A stretch of 64,000 nt of DNA from NCBI GenBank assembly GCA_050302275.1, contig JBNLAT010000002.1, positions 1 to 64,000 of the forward strand, given 5' to 3'. How positions within the stretch are numbered: position 1 is the stretch's first letter; each line of letters opens with the position of its first letter. The DNA comes from JAPHTQ01 sp050302275. Lineage in GTDB: Bacteria > Pseudomonadota > Gammaproteobacteria > Thiohalomonadales > Thiohalomonadaceae. A program made the translations under genes and the position numbers. Positions 33,380 through 41,783 of the stretch are shown here, piece after piece. The notes under the pieces were generated by a model that was not told where the DNA came from, ran no database searches, and saw only the letters and a program-made list of their open reading frames with translations.

Positions 33380-35311
33380 ATGGGCAAAATTATCGGCATC
33401 GACCTGGGTACCACCAATTCCTGCGTTGCAGTGATGGAAGGTGGCAAACCCCGTGTTATTGAAAACAGCGAAGGTGATCGCACCACGCCGTCGATCATCG
33501 CCTACAGCAAAGATGATGACGAGATCCTGGTTGGTCAGTCGGCCAAACGTCAGGCGGTCACCAATCCAACGAATACCCTGTTCGCGATCAAGCGACTGAT
33601 CGGCCGCCGCTTCGAGGATGCGGAAGTGCAGAAGGACATCAAGATGGTGCCCTACAAGATCGTCAAGGCGGACAACGGCGACGCTTGGGTGGAAGTGAAG
33701 GGCAAGAAGATGGCTGCGCCTGAGATCTCCGCCAAGGTGCTGCAGAAGATGAAGAAGACCGCCGAGGATTACCTTGGTGAGCCGGTCACCGAAGCGGTGA
33801 TTACCGTACCGGCCTACTTCAACGACTCGCAGCGTCAGGCAACCAAAGACGCGGGCAAGATCGCCGGTCTGGAAGTGAAGCGGATCATCAACGAGCCGAC
33901 CGCAGCAGCACTGGCCTTCGGTATGGACAAGCAGACTGGTGACCGCAAGATTGCCGTCTATGACCTCGGTGGTGGTACCTTCGATATCTCCATCATCGAG
34001 ATCAACGAAATTGATGGTGAGCATCAGTTCGAAGTGCTCTCCACCAACGGTGATACTTTCCTTGGTGGTGAAGACTTCGACCTGCGCGTAATTGAATATC
34101 TGGCGGCTGAGTTCAAGAAAGATCAGGGCATCGATCTGCACAACGATCCGCTGGCACTGCAGCGCCTGAAAGAGGCGGCAGAGAAGGCCAAGATCGAACT
34201 CTCCTCCAGTCAGCAGACCGAAGTGAACCTGCCGTACATCACCGCAGACGCTTCCGGCCCGAAACACCTCAACCTGAAGCTGAGCCGTGCCAAGTTGGAG
34301 TCGCTGGTTGAAGAGCTGATCACTCGCTCCATCGAGCCGTGCAAAATGGCGCTCAAGGATGCCGGTGTTTCTGCCTCCGAGATCGACGATGTAATACTGG
34401 TCGGTGGTATGACCCGCATGCCCAAGGTGCAGGAGACTGTACAGAACTTCTTCGGTAAAGAGCCTCGTCGCGATGTGAACCCGGACGAAGCGGTTGCTGT
34501 CGGTGCTGCGATCCAGGGTGGTGTATTGGGCGGCGACGTGAAAGACGTGCTGCTGCTCGACGTGACACCGCTGTCGCTGGGTATCGAGACCATGGGCGGT
34601 GTGATGACCAAACTGATCGAGAAGAACACCACCATCCCGACCAAGGCATCACAAATTTTCTCTACCGCCGACGACAACCAGACCGCGGTCACCGTACATG
34701 TACTGCAGGGTGAGCGCGATATGGCCAGCGCCAACAAATCGCTGGGCCGTTTCGATCTGGCCGATATTCCGCCGGCACCGCGTGGCGTACCGCAGATCGA
34801 GGTGACCTTCGACATCGACGCCAACGGTATTCTCAATGTGTCCGCTAAGGACAAGGGCACCGGCAAGGAACAGAACATCGTGATCAAGGCCTCTTCCGGT
34901 CTTTCCGATGCTGAAGTCGAACAGATGGTTAAGGACGCCGAGGCGCACGCCGATGAGGACAAGAAATTCCACGAGCTGGTCACAGCGCGTAACACTGCCG
35001 ATGGCATGATCCACGCCACCCGCAAATCGATGGAAGAGCTGGGAGACAAGCTGGAAGCGGGCGAGAAGGAGAGTATCGAGGCGGCGATTAAGGATCTGGA
35101 AGAGGCGCTGAAAGGTGACGATAAAGATGATATCGAAGCCAAGACCAAGGCACTGACCGATGCATCTGGTAAGATGGCCGAGAAGCTTTACGCCCAGAGT
35201 CAGGAGCAGGCCGCTGGTGCCGAAGGCGCCGCTGAAGCGGGTCAGGCCGAGGCCGGTGCAGATGATGTTGTCGATGCCGAGTTTGAAGAGGTCGACGACA
35301 ACAAGAAGTAA
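33380..35311 (+). CDS. dnaK: Molecular chaperone DnaK (Hsp70)
   Basis: DnaK is the ATP-dependent Hsp70 chaperone. The 643-residue protein has the N-terminal ATPase domain (I-I-G-I-D-L-G-T-T-N-S-C, V-Y-D-L-G-G-G-T-F-D, V-G-G-M-T-R-M-P), the linker V-L-L-L-D-V-T-P-L-S-L-G, the substrate-binding domain and a helical lid ending in the acidic E-E-V-D-D-N-K-K tail. Start ATG has CTGGAG upstream. It lies between grpE and dnaJ; a hairpin follows the gene. Confidence 0.98.
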   Translation: MGKIIGIDLGTTNSCVAVMEGGKPRVIENSEGDRTTPSIIAYSKDDDEILVGQSAKRQAVTNPTNTLFAIKRLIGRRFEDAEVQKDIKMVPYKIVKADNGDAWVEVKGKKMAAPEISAKVLQKMKKTAEDYLGEPVTEAVITVPAYFNDSQRQATKDAGKIAGLEVKRIINEPTAAALAFGMDKQTGDRKIAVYDLGGGTFDISIIEINEIDGEHQFEVLSTNGDTFLGGEDFDLRVIEYLAAEFKKDQGIDLHNDPLALQRLKEAAEKAKIELSSSQQTEVNLPYITADASGPKHLNLKLSRAKLESLVEELITRSIEPCKMALKDAGVSASEIDDVILVGGMTRMPKVQETVQNFFGKEPRRDVNPDEAVAVGAAIQGGVLGGDVKDVLLLDVTPLSLGIETMGGVMTKLIEKNTTIPTKASQIFSTADDNQTAVTVHVLQGERDMASANKSLGRFDLADIPPAPRGVPQIEVTFDIDANGILNVSAKDKGTGKEQNIVIKASSGLSDAEVEQMVKDAEAHADEDKKFHELVTARNTADGMIHATRKSMEELGDKLEAGEKESIEAAIKDLEEALKGDDKDDIEAKTKALTDASGKMAEKLYAQSQEQAAGAEGAAEAGQAEAGADDVVDAEFEEVDDNKK

Positions 35312-35334
35312 ACGGGGATTAGCTATAGAACCCG

Positions 35335-35369
35335 ACAACGCCAGCCAGGTTACTCCTGCCTGGCGTTGT
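35335..35369 (+). terminator. Strong stem-loop between dnaK and dnaJ
   Basis: ACAACGCCAGCCAG and CTGCCTGGCGTTGT form a 14-bp stem with one mismatch around a short loop, 23 nt after the dnaK stop. A clear T run is lacking, so it may act as a partial terminator or 3'-stabilising structure that makes dnaK more abundant than dnaJ. Confidence 0.55.
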
Positions 35370-35433
35370 GTCTGTCTGGAACGATGACCTGGATTTGATT
35401 TGACAGGATAAAGAGACGAAGTAAAAAAACACT

Positions 35434-36573
35434 ATGTCAAAACGCGATTACTACGAAGTACTGGGTGTGCAACGCAACGCCACCGAGGCCGAGATCAAGA
35501 AGGCCTTTAAAAAACTGGCGATGAAGTACCACCCGGACCGCAACCCGGACAACAAGGAAGCTGAAGAGAAATTCAAGGAGGCCAAGGAGGCCTACGACAT
35601 CCTTTCCGACGCGAAAAAGCGTGCGGCCTATGACCAGTTCGGCCACGCAGGCGTCGAAGGTGGGATGGGCGGTGGTCCTGGCGGTTATGGTGGTGCCGGC
35701 GGTGCTTCGTTCTCCGATATATTCGGTGACGTGTTCGGCGACATCTTTGGTGGTGGTGGCGGCCGTGGTGGTCAGCGCGTCTACCAGGGTGCCGACCTGC
35801 GTTACAACCTGGAGTTGAGTCTGGAAGAGGCAGTGGCCGGTACCACGGTGAAGATTCGTGTGCCGACCCTGGTGACCTGCCAGGAGTGTAGCGGTAGCGG
35901 GGCGAAGAAAGGCACCACGCCGACGACCTGTCCCACCTGTCACGGTCAGGGTCAGGTACGCATGCAGCAGGGTTTCTTCTCCCTGCAGCAGACCTGTCCC
36001 CGTTGCCACGGCAGCGGCAAGATCATTACCGACCCCTGCAACAGTTGTCACGGTGAAGGGCGGATCCAGAAACAGAAGACTCTTTCGGTCAAGGTGCCGC
36101 CCGGTGTCGATACCGGTGATCGTATTCGTCTTTCCGGCGAGGGCGAGGCTGGTGAGAATGGTGGCCCGCCGGGTGATCTCTATGTGCAGATCGCGGTACG
36201 TGAACATCCGATCTTCAAGCGTGACGGCAGTGATCTCTTCTGCGAAGTGCCGGTCAGTTTTGCTACGGCTGCGCTGGGTGGGGAACTGGAAGTGCCGACC
36301 CTGGATGGCAAGGTCAAACTCAAGGTCCCTGCGGAAAGCCAGAGCGGGAAAATGTTCCGTCTGCGTGGCAAAGGGGTGAAATCGGTACGTGGTAGCCACG
36401 TTGGTGATCTGATGTGTAAGCTGATTGTCGAAACCCCGGTCAATCTTTCCTCCAAGCAGAAAGAGTTGTTGCGCGAATTCGACGACTCATTGCAGGGGAA
36501 CGGTAAGCACAGTCCGCGCTATACCTCCTGGCTCGACGGGGTGAAGAAATTTTTTGACGACATGAAGCTGTAA
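35434..36573 (+). CDS. dnaJ: Chaperone protein DnaJ (Hsp40)
   Basis: DnaJ delivers substrates to DnaK and stimulates its ATPase. The 379-residue protein has the J domain with the H-P-D tripeptide near residue 33, a Gly/Phe-rich linker (about 75-125), four C-x-x-C-x-G-x-G zinc motifs between residues 145 and 215 (C-Q-E-C, C-P-T-C, C-P-R-C, C-N-S-C) and the C-terminal substrate-binding domains. It completes the hrcA-grpE-dnaK-dnaJ group. Confidence 0.98.
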   Translation: MSKRDYYEVLGVQRNATEAEIKKAFKKLAMKYHPDRNPDNKEAEEKFKEAKEAYDILSDAKKRAAYDQFGHAGVEGGMGGGPGGYGGAGGASFSDIFGDVFGDIFGGGGGRGGQRVYQGADLRYNLELSLEEAVAGTTVKIRVPTLVTCQECSGSGAKKGTTPTTCPTCHGQGQVRMQQGFFSLQQTCPRCHGSGKIITDPCNSCHGEGRIQKQKTLSVKVPPGVDTGDRIRLSGEGEAGENGGPPGDLYVQIAVREHPIFKRDGSDLFCEVPVSFATAALGGELEVPTLDGKVKLKVPAESQSGKMFRLRGKGVKSVRGSHVGDLMCKLIVETPVNLSSKQKELLREFDDSLQGNGKHSPRYTSWLDGVKKFFDDMKL

Positions 36574-36621
36574 CGCTATAGAGTAGAACTCCCCTTCGGC
36601 ATGAGTAGATAAGGAAGTGCC

Positions 36622-37119
36622 ATGACAGAGAAGAAGATCGATGGGCAACGTCGCCGCCTGCTTGGCGCCGCTGCAGCAGGCGCAGGTATCGCTGCACTGG
36701 GTGCGGGCAAGGCCGAAGCGCAAAATGGTGTGGATGATCTCCACTTTCCCGGTGATGAACCGGAGCACAAGGTGGTTTACCAGTTCAATCACGCAGAGCT
36801 GGGTTATCAGGATCACGTGATCTTCTCCGTCGGTGAAATGGTGAGAAAGTATGGCGACAACATCAAAGTCGTCGTCGTTGCTTTTGCCGAAGGTATCCAT
36901 ATTCTTGGCAAACACCCCGGGCGCGAGGTGAAAGAAGAGCTGCGTCAGCGGGTCTCTTCACTGGCACATTACGGGGTCGAGTTTCACGCCTGCGGTAATA
37001 CTATGAAGAGTCTCAAGTGGACCGAGAAAGATATCGTCGACTTTGCCTCGGTGGTGCAGGTTGGTGCTGCCGATATCATGGAGTTGCAGGAGCAGGGCTA
37101 CAGCTACATCGCCTGGTAG
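36622..37119 (+). CDS. Tat-exported DsrE-like protein
   Basis: A 165-residue protein of the DsrE/DsrF-like fold, small proteins linked to sulfur trafficking in some members. The N-terminus carries Q-R-R-R-L-L-G followed by an Ala/Gly-rich hydrophobic stretch and A-E-A-Q, a plausible twin-arginine signal with cleavage near residue 33. The domain has V-V-Y-Q-F-N-H-A and a single Cys in F-H-A-C-G-N-T-M near residue 127, the position where DsrE-like proteins often carry a reactive Cys. Its TAG stop begins the palindromic element at 37117. It lies between dnaJ and dapB; its role is unknown. Confidence 0.8.
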   Translation: MTEKKIDGQRRRLLGAAAAGAGIAALGAGKAEAQNGVDDLHFPGDEPEHKVVYQFNHAELGYQDHVIFSVGEMVRKYGDNIKVVVVAFAEGIHILGKHPGREVKEELRQRVSSLAHYGVEFHACGNTMKSLKWTEKDIVDFASVVQVGAADIMELQEQGYSYIAW

Positions 37120-37260
37120 GAATCCATCTCAAAATGGTTCTCGCACCCTGATACGGTGTTGCAAAGCCTGTTCCGATGCTCATTTACTATCGGTAAACTG
37201 TGCTTCTCACAGGCTTTGCGCCGTGCCTCAGTGCACGAGCCCAAATTTTGAAATGGATTC
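37117..37260 (+). repeat. Palindromic element copy 3, between the DsrE-like gene and dapB
   Basis: Third member of the repeat family. Outer arms GAATCCATCTCAAAAT (37120-37135) and ATTTTGAAATGGATTC (37245-37260) pair with one mismatch. GATACGGTGTT is present at 37150-37160. Inner arms GCAAAGCCTGT and ACAGGCTTTGC pair perfectly around the 28-nt core at 37176-37203. The left-edge TAG is the stop codon of the preceding gene. A further perfect hairpin ATTCGTTT-TT-AAACGAAT follows at 37257-37274, just before dapB. Confidence 0.8.
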
Positions 37261-37284
37261 GTTTTTAAACGAATAGGAAAAGAA

Positions 37285-38091
37285 ATGACACGCATTGCAA
37301 TCATCGGCGCATCGGGGCGCATGGGTAGAAACCTGATCGAAGCAGTACATCTTGCCGAGGGTGTTTCCCTGGGTGCGGCGATCGTTCGTCCCGGTTCTTC
37401 GCTTATCGGTGCCGATGCGGGTGAGATGGCTGGTGTTGGTCCACTGGGCGTACAGATCGTCGACTCGCTGGAAGCCGCTTGTGATCACTTCGATGTCCTG
37501 ATCGATTTCACCCTGCCCGAGTCGACCGAAAAGAACATCGCTTTTTGTCGCGCCAACGGTAAGAAGATCGTCATCGGTACCACGGGCCTGAGCGATGAAC
37601 AAAAGGCTGCACTGAAAGATGCCGCTAAGGATATTGCCTTGGTCTTTGCCCCCAACATGAGTGTCGGCGTTAATCTGACCCTCAAGCTGTTGCAGATGGC
37701 GGCCAAGGTGCTGGGTGACGAGGTCGATATCGAGATCATCGAGGCACACCATCGCCACAAGATCGATGCTCCATCAGGTACTGCCCTGGCCATGGGCGAT
37801 GCAGTGGCCGAAACCCTCGGTCGAGATCTGAAGGAGTGCGCGGTCTACGGTCGTGAAGGCCGTACCGGTGAGCGTGAGCGCCAGACTATCGGTTTTGAAA
37901 CCATTCGCGCTGGCGATATTGTCGGAGAACATACGGTGATGTTTGCCGGGATCGGCGAGCGGGTGGAGATCACCCACAAGGCCTCCAGCCGCATGACCTT
38001 CGCCAAAGGTGCGGTGCGTGCCGCTGCCTGGTTGGGCGACAAGGAGTACGGTCTGTTCGACATGCAGGACGTTCTTTCCCTGAAAGACTGA
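37285..38091 (+). CDS. dapB: 4-hydroxy-tetrahydrodipicolinate reductase
   Basis: DapB catalyses the NAD(P)H-dependent second step of the lysine/diaminopimelate branch. The 268-residue protein has the Rossmann motif G-A-S-G-R-M-G near residue 8 and the catalytic E-A-H-H-R-H-K-I-D-A-P-S-G-T-A near residue 155. AGGAAAAG precedes the ATG. The gene is preceded by the palindromic element and followed by a terminator-like hairpin. Confidence 0.96.
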   Translation: MTRIAIIGASGRMGRNLIEAVHLAEGVSLGAAIVRPGSSLIGADAGEMAGVGPLGVQIVDSLEAACDHFDVLIDFTLPESTEKNIAFCRANGKKIVIGTTGLSDEQKAALKDAAKDIALVFAPNMSVGVNLTLKLLQMAAKVLGDEVDIEIIEAHHRHKIDAPSGTALAMGDAVAETLGRDLKECAVYGREGRTGERERQTIGFETIRAGDIVGEHTVMFAGIGERVEITHKASSRMTFAKGAVRAAAWLGDKEYGLFDMQDVLSLKD

Positions 38092-38094
38092 TAT

Positions 38095-38147
38095 CTCACC
38101 ACCACACTGGCGTGAAACCAATCCTTGTTTTCGCGCCAGTGCGGTGA
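38095..38147 (+). terminator. Probable terminator of dapB
   Basis: The arm TCACCACCACACTGGCG pairs with CGCCAGTGCGGTGA (a 3-nt bulge on the left), with an inner GAAA/TTTC pair around the loop. Only a weak T-rich tail (ATTTCT) follows, so efficiency is uncertain. Confidence 0.5.
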
Positions 38148-38162
38148 ATTTCTCCTCCCGGA

Positions 38163-38191
38163 TTCACCCCATCTCTCCGCTGTAGTATGAT
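38163..38191 (+). promoter_or_regulatory. Candidate promoter of prfB-lysS
   Basis: TTCACC at 38163-38168 and TATGAT at 38186-38191 are 17 nt apart, about 40 nt upstream of the prfB ATG and directly after the dapB hairpin. Confidence 0.5.
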
Positions 38192-38229
38192 TACGCGCTT
38201 TCCGAACCCACCTCAAAGGCGTTGAAACG

Positions 38230-39328
38230 ATGTTGGAAGTCAATCCGATCCTCCTGAAGATCAAGGATATGCAAGGGCGTGTGGATGCCCTTAGGGGGTA
38301 TCTTTGACTATGAGGTCAAAAGCGAACGCCTGATCGAAGTACGCCGCGAACTGGAAGACCCGGCGATCTGGAACAAACCCGAATATGCTCAGGAACTGGG
38401 CCGTGAGCGCTCTGCGTTGGAGAAGGTGGTAGAGACCATCGACTCGCTCGATGGCACCCTCGGCGATGCGGGTGATTTGCTGGAGATGGCCGCAGAAGAA
38501 GGGGACGAGGAGACCGTCAACGCCCTTCAGGCTGACCTGGATGGCGCGGAAAAGCGTCTGCAGGAGCTGGAATTCCGCCGCATGTTCGCCGGTGAGATGG
38601 ACCCCAACAACGCCTATCTTGATATCCAGGCGGGCTCAGGCGGCACTGAGGCCCAGGACTGGGCCAGCATCTTGTTGCGCATGTATCTGCGCTGGGGTGA
38701 GCGCAGCGGCTTCAAAACCGAACTGATGGAAGTCTCCGATGGCGAGGTCGCTGGCATCAAGAGTGCGACGATCAAATTCGAGGGTGAATACGCCTTTGGC
38801 TGGTTGCGTACTGAAACCGGGGTGCACCGTCTGGTACGCAAATCTCCGTTCGACTCGGGTAACCGCCGCCATACCTCTTTTGCTTCGGTTTTCGTCTCAC
38901 CGGAGATCGACGACAGCGTCGAGATCGAGATTAATCCTGCCGACCTGCGTATCGATGTCTACCGGGCTTCCGGTGCCGGTGGTCAGCATGTCAACCGAAC
39001 CGAGTCTGCGGTGCGGATTACCCATAATCCCACTGGCATCGTGACACAGTGTCAGAACGATCGCTCACAGCATAAAAACAAAGATCAGGCGATGAAGCAG
39101 CTGAAAGCGAAGCTGTACGAACTGGAGATGCAGAAGCGCAGCGCCGATCAACAGGCGCTGGAGGATAGCAAGTCGGATATCGGCTGGGGCTCCCAGATCC
39201 GCTCCTACGTATTGGATCAATCCCGCATCAAGGACCTACGCACCAACGTCGAGACCAGCAATACCCAGGCGGTGCTGGATGGCGACCTGGATGATTTTAT
39301 TGAAGCCAGCCTGAAAAGCGGGCTGTAA
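38230..39328 (+). CDS. prfB: Peptide chain release factor 2, with programmed +1 frameshift
   Basis: RF2 terminates translation at UGA and UAA. The coding sequence is two joined segments: 38230-38304 (25 codons) and, after skipping the T at 38305, 38306-39328, giving 365 residues, the E. coli length. The frameshift site reads AGG-GGG-TAT-CTT-TGA, with the internal Shine-Dalgarno-like AGGGGG and slippery CTT before an in-frame UGA at 38305-38307. The protein carries the stop-codon-recognition S-P-F motif (R-K-S-P-F-D-S) and the catalytic G-G-Q. RF2 level thereby controls its own synthesis. lysS follows after 16 nt, as in E. coli. Confidence 0.97.
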
Positions 39329-39344
39329 CCGAAAGACGTTAATC

Positions 39345-40853
39345 ATGAGTGAAGAGAACAACATCGAACCCCGCGACGAAAATAAACTGATCGCCGAGCG
39401 CCGCGCCAAACTGGCAGCGTTACGTGAGAACGGTGTCGCCTTTCCCAACGATTTCCGCCGCAATGTGGTTGCCGGAGAACTCCACGCCAAATATGGCGAG
39501 ATGGATAAGGAGCAACTCGAAGCCGAGGGCGTACGTGTCGCGGTAGCCGGTCGAATGATGGGCCAACGCATTATGGGTAAGGCCAGCTTCGCTCAGCTCA
39601 AGGATATGTCTGGCACCATCCAGATCTATGCTCAGGGCGCGATGGTCGGTGAAGAGGTTTATGAGCAGTTCAAGACCTGGGATATTGGCGATATCGTCGG
39701 TGCTGAAGGCTTGCTGTTCAAGACCAACAAGGGCGAACTATCGGTGAAGGCGGACACGATTCGTCTGTTGACCAAGTCATTGCGCCCCCTGCCAGAAAAG
39801 TGGCACGGTCTGACCGATCAGGAGACCAAGTATCGCCAGCGCTATCTGGATCTGATCGTTAACGACGTGACCCGCGATACCTTCAAGGTTCGTTCAAAGG
39901 TCATTCACTATATCCGCGACTTCATGGTGGCACGCGATTTCCTCGAAGTGGAAACACCGATGATGCAGGCGATCCCTGGCGGTGCTACCGCGCGGCCTTT
40001 TGTCACTTTCCACAACGCACTCGATATGGAGTTGTTCCTGCGTATCGCGCCGGAACTCTATCTCAAGCGTCTGGTGGTCGGTGGCTTCGAGCGGGTATTC
40101 GAGATCAACCGTAACTTCCGTAACGAAGGACTCTCCACTCGGCACAACCCTGAGTTCACCATGATGGAGTTCTATCAGGCCTATGCGGATTACAATGACC
40201 TGATGGATCTGACCGAGGAATTGTTGCGTGGCCTGACCCAAACCGTACTGGGTAACACCACTGTCGAATATCAGGGTGAGAGCTACGACTTCGGCAAGCC
40301 ATTCACGCGCATGTCGGTGAAAGAGTCGATCCTGCACTTCAATCCGGAACTCAAAGCCGAGCAACTGGACGACCTGCAACAGGCGCGTGCTGTCGCTGAA
40401 AATCTGGGCATTCCGTTAAAAGATTCCTATGGCCTGGGCAAGGTACAGATCGAGATTTTTGAGAAAACAGTGGAGCATCGTCTCAAAGACCCGACCTTTA
40501 TCACTGCCTATCCGACCGAAGTTTCACCACTGGCACGACGCAGTGATAGTGATCCGTTTGTCACCGACCGTTTTGAATTCTTCGTCGGTGGTCGCGAGAT
40601 CGCCAATGGCTTCTCCGAGTTGAACGATGCCGAAGATCAGGCCGAACGTTTCCGCAAACAGGTGGAAGACAAAGATGCCGGTGATCTGGAAGCGATGCAC
40701 TTTGACGCCGATTACATCACCGCGCTGGAGCACGGTCTGCCACCGACCGCCGGTGAAGGTATCGGTATCGACCGGCTGGTGATGCTATTGACTGATGCAC
40801 CGTCGATTCGTGATGTGCTACTTTTCCCACATATGCGGGCGCACGGAAACTAA
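39345..40853 (+). CDS. lysS: Lysyl-tRNA synthetase (class II)
   Basis: LysRS charges tRNA-Lys. The 502-residue protein has the N-terminal OB-fold anticodon-binding domain (about 60-170) and the class II catalytic core with motif 2 F-R-N-E-G-L-S-T-R-H-N-P-E-F-T-M-M-E and motif 3 G-I-G-I-D-R-L-V-M-L-L near the end. It follows prfB by 16 nt and is probably co-transcribed. Confidence 0.97.
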   Translation: MSEENNIEPRDENKLIAERRAKLAALRENGVAFPNDFRRNVVAGELHAKYGEMDKEQLEAEGVRVAVAGRMMGQRIMGKASFAQLKDMSGTIQIYAQGAMVGEEVYEQFKTWDIGDIVGAEGLLFKTNKGELSVKADTIRLLTKSLRPLPEKWHGLTDQETKYRQRYLDLIVNDVTRDTFKVRSKVIHYIRDFMVARDFLEVETPMMQAIPGGATARPFVTFHNALDMELFLRIAPELYLKRLVVGGFERVFEINRNFRNEGLSTRHNPEFTMMEFYQAYADYNDLMDLTEELLRGLTQTVLGNTTVEYQGESYDFGKPFTRMSVKESILHFNPELKAEQLDDLQQARAVAENLGIPLKDSYGLGKVQIEIFEKTVEHRLKDPTFITAYPTEVSPLARRSDSDPFVTDRFEFFVGGREIANGFSELNDAEDQAERFRKQVEDKDAGDLEAMHFDADYITALEHGLPPTAGEGIGIDRLVMLLTDAPSIRDVLLFPHMRAHGN

Positions 40854-40893
40854 TAAAAATAACCAGCCATCGTTGCTGGGAAGAGGAGGGGAT

Positions 40894-41781
40894 ATGGATA
40901 CAGCCAGGAAGGCTCTGTTAGAAGATATCCGCATCGGTAGCGTTTTTCCGCTGCTGTTGCTGATCTACGTTCCCTACCAACTATTGTTTTACCCCCGTAT
41001 TGCCAGTGTCGACTGGTACAGTGTCTTTGCTGAGGGTTTTGTTGCGCTGATCATCGCCATTGCACTAACGCTTAGCGATAAACTTCACCAACAGCGGGCT
41101 ATCTATCTGCCGCTGATGATCGGCTTTACCTCTCTGCTGGTCTCGTCCATTACCGATGTGCTGGATGAATTTCTAGTACAACCCAAGTGGGTAACGACAC
41201 TGTTCGAAGATCTGCCGCAAATCATCGGTTATCCTGCGGTGGTTTTCGGACTCTATCGCTGGAATCGTTATCACAGGGTGCTGGAGGAAGAGCTTCAGTT
41301 TCAGGTGATCACCGACTACCTGACCGGGATATTGAACCGCCGTGGCTTTATGGATCGTTTCGAAAGCGAAATCCAGATCAGTCAGCGTTACGGTAACGCA
41401 CTGTCATTGATCTGGTTCGACCTGGATAAGTTCAAAGAGGTGAATGACCAGTTCGGCCACCACGTTGGCGATGAGGTCTTGCGTCTGATTAGCCAGGAGG
41501 CACAGAAGGTTATCCGAAGGGTCGACATCTTTTCACGCATGGGCGGCGAGGAGTTCTGTGTACTGATGCCGCAGACCAAACTGGATGGGGCACTGGAAGT
41601 GGCCGAAAAACTACGCAGTGCTTTCGAACAATGTAAATGCCCCGGTGGGATATCTATCACCGCCAGCTTTGGTGTCGCTGAACACCTGCCAGGTGAGGGT
41701 TCCGATCACTTCCTCAAGCGCGCCGACAATGCACTGTATCGTTCCAAAGAAGAAGGACGGAATCTGTTAACCGTCGCCTGA
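40894..41781 (+). CDS. Membrane-bound diguanylate cyclase (GGDEF domain)
   Basis: Synthesises cyclic di-GMP. From ATG 40894 (GAGGAGGGG upstream) the protein is 295 residues: an N-terminal membrane region with about four to five hydrophobic spans (residues 15-125) of no known sensory family, a short linker helix, and a GGDEF domain with the active-site variant R-M-G-G-E-E-F. An inhibitory I-site R-R-V-D lies five residues before G-G-E-E-F, so product feedback is likely. It follows lysS and is convergent with an HDOD gene only 2 nt away. Confidence 0.93.
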   Translation: MDTARKALLEDIRIGSVFPLLLLIYVPYQLLFYPRIASVDWYSVFAEGFVALIIAIALTLSDKLHQQRAIYLPLMIGFTSLLVSSITDVLDEFLVQPKWVTTLFEDLPQIIGYPAVVFGLYRWNRYHRVLEEELQFQVITDYLTGILNRRGFMDRFESEIQISQRYGNALSLIWFDLDKFKEVNDQFGHHVGDEVLRLISQEAQKVIRRVDIFSRMGGEEFCVLMPQTKLDGALEVAEKLRSAFEQCKCPGGISITASFGVAEHLPGEGSDHFLKRADNALYRSKEEGRNLLTVA

Positions 41782-41783
41782 TC

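Noticed and set aside
33254..34267. Antisense open frame (337 codons) over grpE-dnaK
   Set aside because: Shadow of dnaK; no start signal and no recognisable family.
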